A stretch of 64,000 nt of DNA. It comes from Symbiodinium natans. Taxonomy: Eukaryota > Sar > Dinophyceae > Suessiales > Symbiodiniaceae. Positions within the stretch are counted from its first letter, which is position 1. Every line of letters begins with the position of its first letter. The notes under the pieces are model-generated. The model was not told the DNA's origin. It was given only the letters and a program-made list of their open reading frames with translations, and did no database searches. Both the position numbers and the translations under genes were made by a program. The stretch lies in assembly GCA_905221605.1 (NCBI GenBank), contig CAJNDS010002182.1:250001-314000 (forward strand). Direction: 5' to 3'. Below are positions 44,548 through 56,000 of this stretch, piece by piece.

Positions 44548-46096
44548 TGGTTGAAATGGAAAAGCCTTTTCCATTCCAACCATTTTTTCCGATTTTGAAA
44601 TGGAAAAAAATGGTTGAAATGGAAAATCGGGCCTGGGGGGAAAAGCCCCAAGCAATTGAAATGGTTGAAATGGTTGAAATGGTTGAAATGGAAAAGGCTT
44701 TTCCATTTCAACCATTTTTTCCCATTTTGAAATGGCAAAAAAATGGTTGAAATGGAAAAGCCTTTTCCATTTCAACCATTTTTTTCCATTTCAAAATGGC
44801 AAAAAATGGTTGAAATGGAAAATCGGGCCTGGGGGGAAAATCCCCAAGCAATTGAAATGGTTGAAATGGTTGAAATGGTTGAAATGGTTGAAATGGAAAA
44901 GGCTTTTCCATTTCAACCATTTTTTCCCATTTTGAAATGGAAAAAATGGTTGAAATGGAAAAGCCTTTTCCATTTCAACCATTTTTTTCCATTTCAAAAT
45001 GGCAAAAAATGGTTGAAATGGAAAATCGGGCCTGGGGGGAAAAGCCCCAAGCAATTGAAATGGTTGAAATGGGTGAAATGGAAAAGCCTTTTCCATTTCA
45101 ACCATTTTTTACCATTTTGAAATGGGAGAAAATGGTTGAAATGGAAACAAAATGGGAAAAATGCTAAAAATGGAAAAGGCTTTTCCATTTCCATCATTTT
45201 TTACCATTTTGAAATGGAAAGAAATGGTTGAAATGGAAAAGCCTTTTCCATTTCAACCATTTCAACCATTTCAACCATTTCAACCATTTCAACCATTTCA
45301 ATTGCTTGGGGCCTTTCCCCCAAGGCCCGATTCTCCATTTCAACCATTTTTTGCCATTTTGAAATGGAAAAAAATGGTTGAAATGGAAAAGGCTTTTCCA
45401 TTTCAACCATTTTTTCCATTTCAAAATGGGAAAAAATGGTTGAAATGGAAAAGCCTTTTCCATTTCAACCATTTCAACCATTTCAACCATTTCAACCATT
45501 TCAATTGCTTGGGGCTTTTCCCCCCAGGCCCGATTTTCCATTTCAACCATTTTTTCCATTTTAAAATGGCAAAAAATGGTTGAAATGGAAAAGGCTTTTC
45601 CATTTCAACCATTTCAACCATTTCAACCATTTCAACCATTTCAATTGCTTGGGGCCTTTCCCCCAAGGCCCGATTCTCCATTTCAACCATTTTTTGCCAT
45701 TTTGAAATGGAAAAAAATGGTTGAAATGGAAAAGGCTTTTCCATTTCAACCATTTTTTCCATTTCAAAATGGGAAAAAATGGTTGAAATGGAAAAGCCTT
45801 TTCCATTTCAACCATTTCAACCATTTCAACCATTTCAACCATTTCAACCATTTCAACCATTTCAACCGTTTCAACCATTTCAACCATTTCAATTGCTTGG
45901 GGCTTTTCCCCCCAGGCCCGATCATTTTTTCCATTTTACAATGGTAAAAAATGGTTGAAATGGAAAAGCCTTTTCCATTTCAACCATTTCAACCATTTCA
46001 ACCATTTTAATTGCTTGGGGCTTTTCCCCCAAGGCCCGATTTCCATTTCAACCATTTTTTGCTATTTTAAAATGACAAAAAATGGTTGAAATGGAA
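44548..46096. repeat. TTGAAATGG 9-mer array with large nested palindromes
   Basis: GGTTGAAAT and its complement ATTTCAACC alternate in blocks of 1-9 tandem copies. Each block is separated by hairpin centres of type GGAAAAGGCTTTTCC or GGAAAAAATGG and by a recurring unit containing ATTGCTTGGGGCTTTTCCCCCC with AGGCCCGATTTTCC. The recurring unit appears at about eight positions (for example 44623, 44818, 45022, 45297, 45505, 45648, 45888, 46008) in both orientations. All long frames on both strands here are repeat-derived. Confidence 0.97.
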
Positions 46097-46225
46097 ACGC
46101 CCGGGCCTCCCCCCAATACTAAATTTCGAGCCCGGGCTCGTAATTTAGTATTGGGGGGAGGCCCGGGCTCGTAATTTAGTATTCGGGGGAGGCCCGGGCG
46201 CGTAATTTAGTATTGGGAGGGTGAT
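46096..46225. repeat. ~34-bp GCCCGGGCTCGTAATTTAGTATT repeats
   Basis: Three direct copies of GGCCCGGGCTCGTAATTTAGTATT with GGGGGGA linkers follow an inverted copy (CCCCCCAATACTAAATTTCGAG), forming a palindrome centred near 46135. It directly abuts the TTGAAATGG array. Confidence 0.93.
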
Positions 46226-46254
46226 TCGAATAGTTTGAATGGTTTGGGGACCCG

Positions 46255-46545
46255 GCCTGGGGCCTTTAGAGGCCCTCCTATCCCTTGCGATTCTTGGGGC
46301 TGCGGTGGGAATCAAAGGCGAATGAGGCCATCCTATCGCGCAGGTTTTTTTTTGGGCTGCGGAGCAAAGGCCCGGAGGCTTTCCTATCCCTTGGGATTTT
46401 TTGGGGCTGCGGTGGGAAGCAAAGGCCAAGAGGCCATCCTATCGCTTAGGACTTTTTGGGCTGCCGTGGGAAGCAAAGGCCCAGAGGCCCTCCTATTCCG
46501 GGGTTGCGGTGGGAAGCAAAGGCCCAGAGGCCCTCCTATCTGCCC
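46255..46545. repeat. ~50-60-bp repeats, GGCTGCGGTGGGAAGCAAAGGCC core
   Basis: About five degenerate copies of CTATCCCTTGGGATTTTTTG followed by GGGCTGCGGTGGGAAGCAAA and GGCCCAGAGGCC. Frames through it repeat the same residues. Confidence 0.9.
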
Positions 46546-46975
46546 TGGTCCCTAAGATTTTGGGTTCATTTTTGCTTCAAAAAGTCAAATCGCAAGCCCT
46601 GCTCCCTAAGAATTTTGGTTCATTTTTGCTCCCAAAAAGTCAAATCACAAGCCCTGGTCCCTAAGATTTTGGGTTCATTTTTGTTCCAAAGAGTCAAGTC
46701 GCAAGCCCTGGTCCCGAAGATTTTGGGTTCAATTTTTGCTCTCAAAAAAGTCAAATCGCAAGCCCTGGTCCCTAAGATTTTGGGTTCATTTGTGCTCTCA
46801 AAAAGTCAAATCGCAAGCCCTGGTCCCTAAGATTTTGGGTTCTTTTTGTTCCAAAGAGTCAAATCGCAAGCCCTGGTCCCGAAGATGTTGGGTTCAATTT
46901 TTGCTTCCAAAAAGTCAAATCCCAAGCCATGGTCCCCAAGATTTTGGGTTCATTCTTTGCGCCTAAGAGCCAACT
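46545..46975. repeat. ~60-bp repeats, CCCTGGTCCCTAAGATTTTGGG core
   Basis: About seven tandem copies of a unit reading CCCTGGTCCCTAAGATTTTG then GGTTCATTTTTGCTCCCAAA then AAGTCAAATCGCAAG. Repeat-derived frames here read KSQALVPKILGSF over and over. Confidence 0.95.
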
Positions 46976-47054
46976 CGCAAGCTCGCTCGCTCGTTCTCGT
47001 TCGCTCGCTCGTTCTCGCTCGCTCGCTCGCTCGTTCTCGCTCTCTCGCTCTCTC

Positions 47055-47101
<47 letters not shown>

Positions 47102-47110
47102 TCTCGCTCT
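46976..47110. repeat. GCTC then CT microsatellite
   Basis: CTCGCTCGCTCGTTCTCG units pass into an uninterrupted (TC)n run of about 40 nt near 47055-47098. Confidence 0.95.
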
Positions 47111-47161
47111 ATCTCTCTTTCTCTCTGTTTTCTTCTATGGGCAGTAGAGTTTGAAGACGAG

Positions 47162-47182
47162 GAGCGTGAGCTACAACGAAAG
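47162..47182 (+). CDS. Candidate coiled-coil micro-exon inside repeat district
   Basis: After the CT microsatellite, the sequence reads GAG CGT GAG CTA CAA CGA AAG following GACGAG|G (or a longer exon from about 47150 reading FEDEERELQRK). Composition matches the micro-exons at 53-57 kb, so this may be an upstream exon of that gene. The donor is not clear. It is based on composition and an acceptor only. Confidence 0.3.
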
Positions 47183-48849
47183 AGATTTTCTGAAGCAGGC
47201 TTGGAGTGAGACAGGGCGAGGCATACAGAAGAGCATAAACCGTGGGACAGAGCGGGTCTCTTAGCTTCCCCCTTCTCAAGTCCGTCTCAGTTTTCTCTTT
47301 CGTGAAAAAGAAGGAGGAAAAGAGAAAAGAGTGAAGAGGAATTTACATGTTCTTCCTACCTTGTTCTTGCTTACGGCGCGGTTAGCGACCCCGCCGAAAA
47401 GGCGTGTTTTTCGGGTTTCGGGTTTAGGGATGCTACTTGGGAGGGGGGGGGATGGTTACGACACTTGGACTGCGTGCAGGGTTTCGGACGGGACTCTCTC
47501 TGCTCTGCAACCAGGCCCCCGGATCAGCCAATCTGCCCTAAACCCTGAACCCTAAACCCTAAACCCTAAATCCTGTTTCGGTTTGTTCGGTTTAAGATTT
47601 CGGGTTTTCGCTGAAACCGTCCTGCCTATATACCCTTAATACACAAGACAGTGTACGCCCCAAGCTCTCCTGTATGCAAACCTCAACAATGTCCTGCAAG
47701 CCCAAGTTCTAATTCGACTCTGTCGAATTTAGAGTTTATAGGGTTTAAGGTTCACGGTGAAGGCTTAAACCGTTATGCCCATGTACCCTAAACCATACAC
47801 CATGCAAGCCCGAAGCTATAACACTGAACTAAACTGAACTGGCAAATTCGCTGTAAATACCAACATTTCCATACAAGCGGACAGCCTTGAACCCTTGCTT
47901 GTCTACTCGTCCAGAAACGTGTAACCTAAGGGCTTTCAAAAACAAACGTCTCACAAAACCTGTTTTAACATGCAAATTCGCTGTAAATACCAGTATTTCC
48001 ACAAAAAAAGACTTCTCCAATAAAGCGACTTCTGAAAGTCGAAAAATCGTGGGTGCACGAAAACATTTACAGTGAATTCGGCCGAAATTATCAAAACCCT
48101 CGGAAAAATGGGGTTTTCCGACATGCGCTACTGAGCAACCACGCACAGAAACATCGACAAAACCGAGGTTTTACACTTCAACCCCCTCAAAACAAGGTGT
48201 TTTTTTGGCGGGTCGTTAACCGCGCTGTAACCTTGTTCTTGCCCCTCCCTCTTCTCTCCCCCCTGACCCTGTCTCTCTTTCTCCCTATCTCCTCATTTTT
48301 AAAAAGTGGTGCGGGAAGCCGGAATGAGATCAAGGCAGCGTCCCCCCCTGGAGGCACCTGCCCGCACAAAAAAGAGCATCGGCCTGCAAAAGATTTGCAG
48401 AAGGAGAAAGTGAATGAAACAACGCAAGGCATGGAGAGAAGCATAGGCAGTGGGAGAGAGAGGGCCTCTTGGCTTTCCCCTTATCTCTTTCTCTGTTTAG
48501 ACAAGAACATAGGAGAGACGGGGGGGTTTACACCTTTACACCTTCTTCTCGCCATGCTCCTCACTCTTCTCTATTCCCCACACCCCTCTCGTGTGTCTCT
48601 GTCTCCGTCTCTGTCTTTCTTTTCTCTCCTGGGTGGTATGTCGCAAAACTGGAAGGGGAGGAGGAGGGTGAGAGGATTGAAAAGGAAGAACTACAAAGGG
48701 ATTTGAAGAAGGAGAGGGGGAACGAGACAAGGCGAGACATTGAGAGTAGCATAGGCCGTGTTCCCCTTTTCAAGTTCATATCACTCCCCGAATTGCATAA
48801 TTTGAGAACTTTTACTGCTTTGAATGATTTATATACTTTAACTTTAAAT

Positions 48850-49310
48850 CCTGAAATGCGGAGGGGGGGCTGGCTCCTTCCTTCTGGGGCGAATGAATAA
48901 TGTAAGTAATTGCAACATGGAGGGGCCTTCATATTTAAAGAAATTTACACTATTTAGTTCGGTGAGTGGAACTACATGATGCACATGGTTCAAATAATTT
49001 AAATACATTAAATAGTTTGATCCTGAAAGGGAAGGGGGGCTGGCTCCTTCCTTGTGGGGGGAATTAATTAATATGATACTTTAAATATGAAGGTGCCTAA
49101 ATTATATAAGTTGTTTAATTCCCCCAGAGGGAAGGCGCCAGATTATTCAAATTGTTTAATTTATTCCATTCCACTCACCGAATTAGACGTTTTTAAATAA
49201 TTTAAGTATGAAAGCCCCCTCCCTTCCCGTACCTAAATTCTCTCAATTAGTTAATTCCCCCAGCAGGAAGAAGCCAGCCCCCCCCCCCCCTTTCAGGATT
49301 TCAATTCCTG
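48850..49310. repeat. Direct and inverted GGGGGGCTGGCTCCTTCC repeats
   Basis: GGGGGGCTGGCTCCTTCCTT occurs at about 48862-48884 and 49033-49058. Its reverse complement (GAAGAAGCCAGCCCCCC, with CCCTTTCAGG) occurs at about 49266-49302. AT-rich sequence with many AATTTAAAT-type palindromes lies between, so a stem of more than 200 nt could form. Confidence 0.85.
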
Positions 49311-49534
49311 AAATTATTTAAAATATTTAAACTATTGAAATTAATTGAAGTCTTTCGATTATTTCAATTATATAATATCTCCCCGAATGAAACAGTTTAA
49401 ATTATCTAAATACGAATGCCCCCTTTTTTTAACTTATTTAATTCGGGAGGGCGAGGAATTCAACAATTTTGAAGAACTAAACATTCAAATAATTTCCATC
49501 CTGAAGGGAGGGGGTGGGTTAAAATTTGGCGGTG

Positions 49535-49800
49535 GCCTTTCGGTGTCCATCGAGCATTTGTGAAAAAGAAAAGTGCCATTTTCTTCCGGACAGGTCCGCG
49601 TCCATCGAGTATACCACTACCACGACCAGCACTACTACTAGTACTACTACTGCTACGACTACGCCTGCTACCAGGAGCCTGTGTCAAGAAAAACGCCATT
49701 TTGTTTCGGACAGTTTCGTGTCCATCAAGCCTATGTCCAGAAAAAAAAACGCCATTCTGTTACGGACATTTCCGTTTCCATTGGCCCCATGCCCAGAAAG
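49535..49800. repeat. CGCCATTTTGTTTCGGACA repeats (~65 bp)
   Basis: AAAGTGCCATTTTCTTCCGGACAG, AAACGCCATTTTGTTTCGGACAG and AAACGCCATTCTGTTACGGACA, each followed by a CGTGTCCATC-type segment, occur at about 49571, 49690 and 49749. An ACTACTAGT-rich interruption sits at 49614-49668. Confidence 0.85.
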
Positions 49801-49849
49801 GAGTTCTAATTTCCTCAGGAGAAATCATGGCGTGAGATGCTCCAAAAAG

Positions 49850-51310
49850 AAAGACAAGTAGGAGGATGTGTGGGCGGAGGACATGTCTGTTTAGAGTGTT
49901 CCAGAGGGTTTGTTAAGCATGCATGTGTTCTTCAAGCATTTCAAAGGAATGGATTTGTTAACGATATATCCTTACATTTCAACAACCATGCCAATCAGGA
50001 GGAGTCCAAACAAGTCGGAGGAGTCATGTTATGGGAAAGAACTGGGCTTGTGAACAATTACATGTCTTTATCAAGTTTTTGGTCGGGTCCAACGGTTTGG
50101 ATGTCTTAATCATATTTCCTTCTGTTTCAACACGAAAAGCAGGTCGGAGGAGTCCAAAAACAAATTGGAGGAGTCGTGTTAGGGGACGTCCCAAGAAGCA
50201 AAACAACTAGGAGGATGGTTTTTTGAAGTTTCGCCTGCAAAGGTTGATTTGAAGGGCCCACAGGAATGAACTTGTTAACAGCGCATGTCTGCTCCACTTC
50301 TTTGAAAGGGTCCTACGGAATGAATTAATCAACCACATTTCCTTCTGTTTCAGGACGCAGAGCAGTTTGGAAGATTCCAATCAAATACGAGGAGTCACGT
50401 CATGAGACGCCCCAATAAGGCAAACAATCAGGAGGATGTCTGGGGAGTTCATAGCGGTTGAAGGGTCCACAGGAATGGACTTGTTCACCGCACATGTTTG
50501 CTCAAGTTTGCCAGGCCCCAGCGGAATGGATGTGCTAACCAGCTTTGCTTCTGTTTGAACAAGCAAAACAATTGGGAGAATTCCAAAACAATTAGGAGGA
50601 GTCATGTTATGGGACGCCCCAATAAGCAAAACAATTAGGAGGATGTCTGGGGATATTGCTGTTCATAGTGGTTGAAGGGTCCAGAGGAATGGACTTAACC
50701 GCACATGTCTGTTTCAAGTGCATATTTCCTTCTGTTTCAACACGCAAAACATTTCGGAGGAGTCCAAAACAACAAATTTGGAGGAGTCGTGTTAGGGGAT
50801 GTCCCCAATAAGCAGAATAATTGGGAGGATGTTTGGGGGACATTTTTGATTGGAAAGGTTGAAGGGGCCACAAGAATGGACTTGTTAGCCACGCGTGGCT
50901 GTTTCAAGTCTCTGAAAGGGTCCAACGGAATGAAATTCTGGATCGGAAGAGTCCAAACAATCAGGAGGAGTCACATTATGGGACGCCCGAATAAGGAAAA
51001 CAATCAGGAGGATGTCTGGGGAGTTCATCGTGGTTGAAGGGTCCAGAGGACTAGACATGCCTTAACCACGCATGTTTTGTTTCAAGTCTTGGAAAGGCCC
51101 TAGCGGAATGGATTTTTGACCATGTTTTCTTCTATTTCATCAACCAAAACAATTAGGAGGAGACCAAAACAAGTAGAATAAGACATGTTATGGGACGCCC
51201 AATATCCAAAACAAATAGGAGGATGTCTGGGGAATATTTAAGCTCGTAGTGGCTGAGGGCGACAGGAATGGACTTCACCGCACGTGTCTGTTTCAAGTGT
51301 TTGAAAGGGC
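49850..51310. repeat. ~200-bp tandem-like family, about seven copies
   Basis: The landmark AGGAGGATGTCTGGGG (with variants) recurs at about 49861, 50211, 50430, 50638, 50824, 51007 and 51220, spaced 183-350 bp. Each copy also carries GGAGTCATGTTATGGGACGC, CCAATAAGCAAAACAATTAG and GGAATGGACTTGTTAACCGC. Copies differ by many substitutions and small indels, so this is an old array. Frames in it are short and unconvincing. Confidence 0.93.
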
Positions 51311-51944
51311 CCATTCCGGTGGGCCCCTAGACCCAAAGACCCAAACCCTGGTTCAAATTAATACGAGTTTTAACTTTCGTTTTGTTATTCGTACTAGTTC
51401 ATAGTCTTATTAGCCTACGAACTCTATTAAATGTTACTAAGTGACTCGCCCTCTCGGTCCGTTTTTCCCTTCGCTAGACGATTTCTCCACACGCCCATCT
51501 GTGAAAGAGCAAAGCTTTGTCAACACCATTCTCTGTACAACAAACGCCATGGAAACGGAAGGGAGGGGGGGAGAACCCCCTGCATACCTTGACTTCAAGA
51601 GGACTGGACACAGAAGAGATCAGAGGAACACTGTGCGACGAAAACCGGTTTGAAGAGGGAACAGGAGAACTTGTCACTCTGTCTGCCTCTCTTCCTTCCT
51701 GTCCTCCTGTCTTCTTCCTCTTCTCTCCTCCTTTTATCGCGAATGAGATAGGAAGAAATGGAGAGGAAGAACAGGCTAAGGTTGGGACGAAGCAACAGAA
51801 AGTTGCCACACCCTTCAATGATGGAACATGAATGACAGCTACTGGGAGATTCGCGCGCACGGCATCTTGGATCTTCATGTGCTTGGGCTCCTCGGGCCCT
51901 CGCAATCCTCTTCATTGTCTTTCTCTCTCTTTGCTCTCCATTTC

Positions 51945-52000
51945 GCGCTCTCATTCTCTCATTCTCTCATTCTCTCTCCCCATGTGTTGTCTCACTGACG

Positions 52001-52075
<75 letters not shown>

Positions 52076-52270
52076 GAGGGATAGAGAGAGGAGAGATAGA
52101 GAGAAGAGAGGGAAGAGAGAGAGAGAGGAGAGAGAGAGGCAGAGAGGGAGAGAGGGAGAGAGGGAGAGAGAGGGAGAGAGGGAGAGAGGGAGAGAGGGAG
52201 AGAGGGAGAGAGGGAGAGAGGGAGAGAGGGAGAGAGGGAGAGAGAGAGGGAGAGGGAGAGAGGAAGAGAG
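51945..52270. repeat. (GA)n / GAGAGGGA microsatellite
   Basis: About 260 nt of AGAGAG with interspersed GGG variants, preceded by CT-rich sequence. Arg/Glu or Ser/Leu frames here are artefacts. Confidence 0.97.
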
Positions 52271-52689
52271 TCGCTCCCCCCGCTCTTCCCCTTCGCTGAC
52301 ATTTAACATCAGAGTAGATCAACGAAAAAGCAGCAAGGAAGATAGGAGAAAGGGGCATAGGCCGGGGCATGACCTCTTTTTTGGTTACTTTTGTATCATT
52401 TATCCTTTTTCTTCTCTGTTTGTATGAGAGGGCAGCAAAGAAACCTTCTCCACTGCCACTATTGCCAGAAAAGAAGAAGCAAAGAGAAAAGATGAGGAGA
52501 GTACAGTAATGAAAAACGCGTTGGAAAGAGGAGCGGAAGCCCCTCCTTTAATTATCTCTCCCTTTCTATTCTTTTTCATGTTTTTCGGTGGTTCACTTTT
52601 CCATACTTGGACTTTGACTTGTGAGAAAGCCACGAGGCGAAAGAAGAGCAAAAGGCGGTAGGGAAATGACTTGCCATTTTGTTCCCTCG

Positions 52690-52726
52690 TCTCTTTCTCT
52701 CTCTGTCTGTCTCCCTCTCTCGCTCG

Positions 52727-52757
<31 letters not shown>

Positions 52758-52825
52758 TCTCTTTCTCTTTCTCTTTTTGTGTGTGTGTGTGTGTGTGTTT
52801 TTCTCTCTCTCTCTCTATTAAAAGA
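52690..52825. repeat. (CT)n, (TTTCTC)n and (GT)n microsatellite
   Basis: A compound tract: CTCTCTGT units, a hexanucleotide TCTTTC run, then about ten GT copies (52777-52798) and CTCTCT again. Confidence 0.96.
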
Positions 52826-53052
52826 GCGAAAGGCCCCCTTTCACGTGGTTCCAAGGATGAATGAGTTTGCTCAGCAAAACCCGATGCTACAAGCAAAGGG
52901 CATTTAATGTTTTTTAATCGGGAAAGAGGACAAAACCTCACATTATACCTAAAGGTCCATGCCACATAAGCCCTATCAACCCTTTTAACCATATTAACAC
53001 GATTATAAACCCTAGAAACCCGATAGACCCTCCTAAACCGCAGACAGCGCAG

Positions 53053-56000
53053 GAACGGAGGCGACAGCTGGAGGAGGAGAACCAGCGCCTTGAGGAAGAG
53101 AGGCAGGGCGGGGGATCGAGTTGGACAGGGAGGGGGGTTTAGGGCCAGGAACTTAGGGTCTCGGGTTATAGGATTATAGGATTTAGGGTGTAGCTTTCTG
53201 TTTTTTCTTTTCGTGCGGGGGGATGTTAAACGAGGCACCCTGGCAATCGCAATAACGAAGGGGGGGCGCCCGAATCCAGAACAACACCAGCTGTCCTTCA
53301 CTATGCTTCCCGTGTGCTGGGAGTTGCTCACTGTTACCGGCCGTTTTTGCGCAGACTCCCAAGGAGTGCGCGTGAGGCATTCTTGCGACAACCTGCGAGC
53401 TAGCCGCTAGCCGCTAGCCATTGCGACCTGCCTGCCCTCTCTCGTGACGATCACCGACTCGTGCCACCGAAACCATTGTGCAACAACACTGACTCCACAT
53501 GACCTTTGTGGAAGTGGGAGTGAAATGAAGGTGTTGTGCTTTAGCAATTCTTGCCGTCGTGAATGGAGACGGCCCGGAGCTTTGCAAATCTCATATAATG
53601 GGTCACAAATGCGACTCTTGGGCCATGTCTCCACCCCCTCGCCCTGCCCAGGCCCCCCCACTGCAGAGCCGCTAAACGAAGCTCTGATAGGCCCCCCCTA
53701 CCCCCCCCTCCCACCCCATCCTCAATGGCATATGCAGCCCGTTGCCATTCTCTTGCGTTACCATGGCTCTTCAGATTACTCTGACGTTTCACAAGTGGTC
53801 ACAAGTTGCTTTCGCAGCGTTGAAAAAAGTATGCAGCAGACGTTATTTTGGACAGCACCTTCGCGCCCTACGCGAGTCTAGCCTTCTGGGGTAGTGTTGG
53901 TGGTGTGGCAGTCGTAGTAATTAGATGTTGTGTACGGTCGAAATCGTGTAGTGATACCATGGCGAGCAGGAGGACACTATGACAGCGATACATGGTCAGG
54001 ATGTGATAAGAGGGGAGAGGTGCAGCAGAGCCAAACACAGCATGTCAGATGCAGTTGCTTGAGACCTCAGCATTCTGCGATGCTGCGATACTCAACTTCG
54101 TACTCTTCAATCCTCAACTGGTCACCAGCACCAGCAATTCCTTGGTGTCCCTTAGGTCTTTTTGGGTTCTTGGATGCCGCAGGCGGCGTCAGGAGGTTGA
54201 GAAACGGGCGGAGGCCGAGCGCACGTGCCATGGCCGATGGATGCGGATTTTGTGCCCTTAGGGTTTTGAGGCTTTAGAGGGGCTTTAGGGTTTTTGGGTT
54301 CATGCAAGGAGCGGTGTTGCAACAAGGTCCCTCTTGGAGAATGGGGAAAACGGGCTTCATATGGCTGCTTTCAGGTTGGATTTGGTAACTAAACCGAATT
54401 GCTGGAGTCTTGGGCTTGGGCTGTTGATGAGTGTGACAGGTTGGACAGGCAGCCGTGCGTAGACATTCATAATGCGAAGCCACCAGTGCTTTGTCACGAC
54501 AGTGAGGCGCATCACTGGAGCACGCCATCACCAGTGACTACTAGTATGGCCCAGTATGGCTAGTTGGTTGGCAACAGGTTCCAGACCGTCCCCCAGCCTC
54601 GTCGTTCAGCAAACCTACACTGATGTCACTGGCAGCTTCAAGCGTGTCTCTACCGCGTGGTAGGAATCCTTGAATCTGTTGGCTGTGGATTCTTCCACAT
54701 TTTGCACAAGCCAGCCAGTACAAATTGGTCCTGTGGCCATCTGTGGCCAACAAAGATTTGTGCACGTGCACACAGGCACATATGTGCACACATACACACG
54801 CATGTATAAACAAGTACAGACATAAATACATCAATATATATATATATATGCATAAATAAATAAATATATATATATATATACTCACACACATATATATATA
54901 TATGTACATATATATGTATGTATATTTAATGTACAAATGTGTGTTTATACATTTTGTTTCTATGCAGAGTACGCATATGTCACAACGTATCTACATATTC
55001 TACGTATGCACATACTTAATGCTAGAGTCTCCTTTTTTTCAGTCAGCCCGATACCGCGTCCGCGTCCGAGGCGCCAGCGCCAGGAAGAGCTCCGGCGCTT
55101 GGAGGAGCAGCGCCGGGAGCCTGGAAAGTCGCGCATCCGAGGGGGTGGGGGGGGGGGGGGGGGGAGGGTTTAGGCGGTTTAGGGGTTAGAGTTTAGGGTT
55201 TCGGACGAGGGGGGATTATGGGGGTGGGAGGCCCATTGGAGGCCTTGCAAGAAGCGAAGAGCTCTGAGGCCGCGCCTTCGAGCGAGCAGAAGAGGATCGG
55301 GCAGATTGAGTCTGGAGTCAGCCTTGCGATTTATCTTTGCATTTGTTGGCGTTTGTCGTAGAAGCGGTACAGCAGTGCTTCTCAGAATCTTGCCGGTTTG
55401 GAGGGTTGCTCAAGTTTGGGTCGTTCCGACAAATTCATGAAATCTGCGTTGCGCAGTAGACCCGGAAACAAGAAGCAGACAGCACACTACTTGCAACATG
55501 CAACAGGAGACATGCCGAGTTAGGGTGCTTCCTGCTGTAAGGGCCTGCTGAAATACCCCCTCTAGACCAGCGCAGATGTTATTTTTTGGCGACACGGTCG
55601 GCACCGTGGCCCGAAGCTTTCCAACTGCGAAGGAGCGGATCAAGGCCAAGAAACAGAGGGAGGAGGAGGTGCCTTGCCTGCATTTTCAATCCCAAAGAGC
55701 CCAATACCCCTTTAGCAAGGAATCGGGCCGGCCCCAGGACAGGAAAGGAGGAAAGAGGGGGGGGTGGGTCGAGGGGGGGGGGAGGGGGGGTGGGGTGGGG
55801 GTGGGGGGGGGGGGGGGGGTGGGGGTGGGGGGGGGGGGTGGGGGGGGGGGTGGGGGGGGGATGGGGGGGGGGAGGGGGGGGTGGGGGGGGGGGGGGGGTG
55901 TGGGGGGGGGTGGGGGGGGGGTGGGGGGGGGTGGGGGGGGTGGGGTGGGGGGGGGGGGGGGGGGGTGGGGGGGGGGGGGGGGGGGGGGGTGGAGGGGGGG

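Larger units (their letters stand above)
47200..52690. repeat. Degenerate repeat mosaic (AGCATAGGCCGTG family and others)
   Basis: Related segments containing GACA.GGCGAGACAT, AGCATAGGCCGTGG and CTTTCCCCTT with TCTCTTTCTCTG occur near 47210-47300, 48420-48500, 48715-48775 and more weakly at 52335-52375. CTGTAAATACCA repeats occur at about 47852 and 47980. Telomere-type units lie at 47540-47575. No exon was supported in 47.2-53.0 kb except the candidate at 47162. Confidence 0.7.

Noticed and set aside
44328-45947. Numerous 64-143-aa ORFs reading MEKPFPFQPF or KWLKWKSLFHFNHF
   Set aside because: They are repeat translations of the TTGAAATGG palindromic array.
46235-47154. ORFs of 72-124 aa with KSQALVPKILGSF repeats
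   Set aside because: They are translations of the 50-60-bp tandem families and the CT microsatellite.
49850-51310. CRISPR array
   Set aside because: Units are ~200 bp and divergent without short identical repeats and unique spacers, and the DNA is eukaryotic.
51831-52370. Arg/Glu-rich and Ser/Leu-rich ORFs up to 155 aa
   Set aside because: They are frames of the (GA)n microsatellite.
52576-53391. 271-aa minus-strand ORF
   Set aside because: It runs through the CT/GT microsatellite and unrelated flanks and overlaps the credible + strand exon at 53053-53102. No family is visible.
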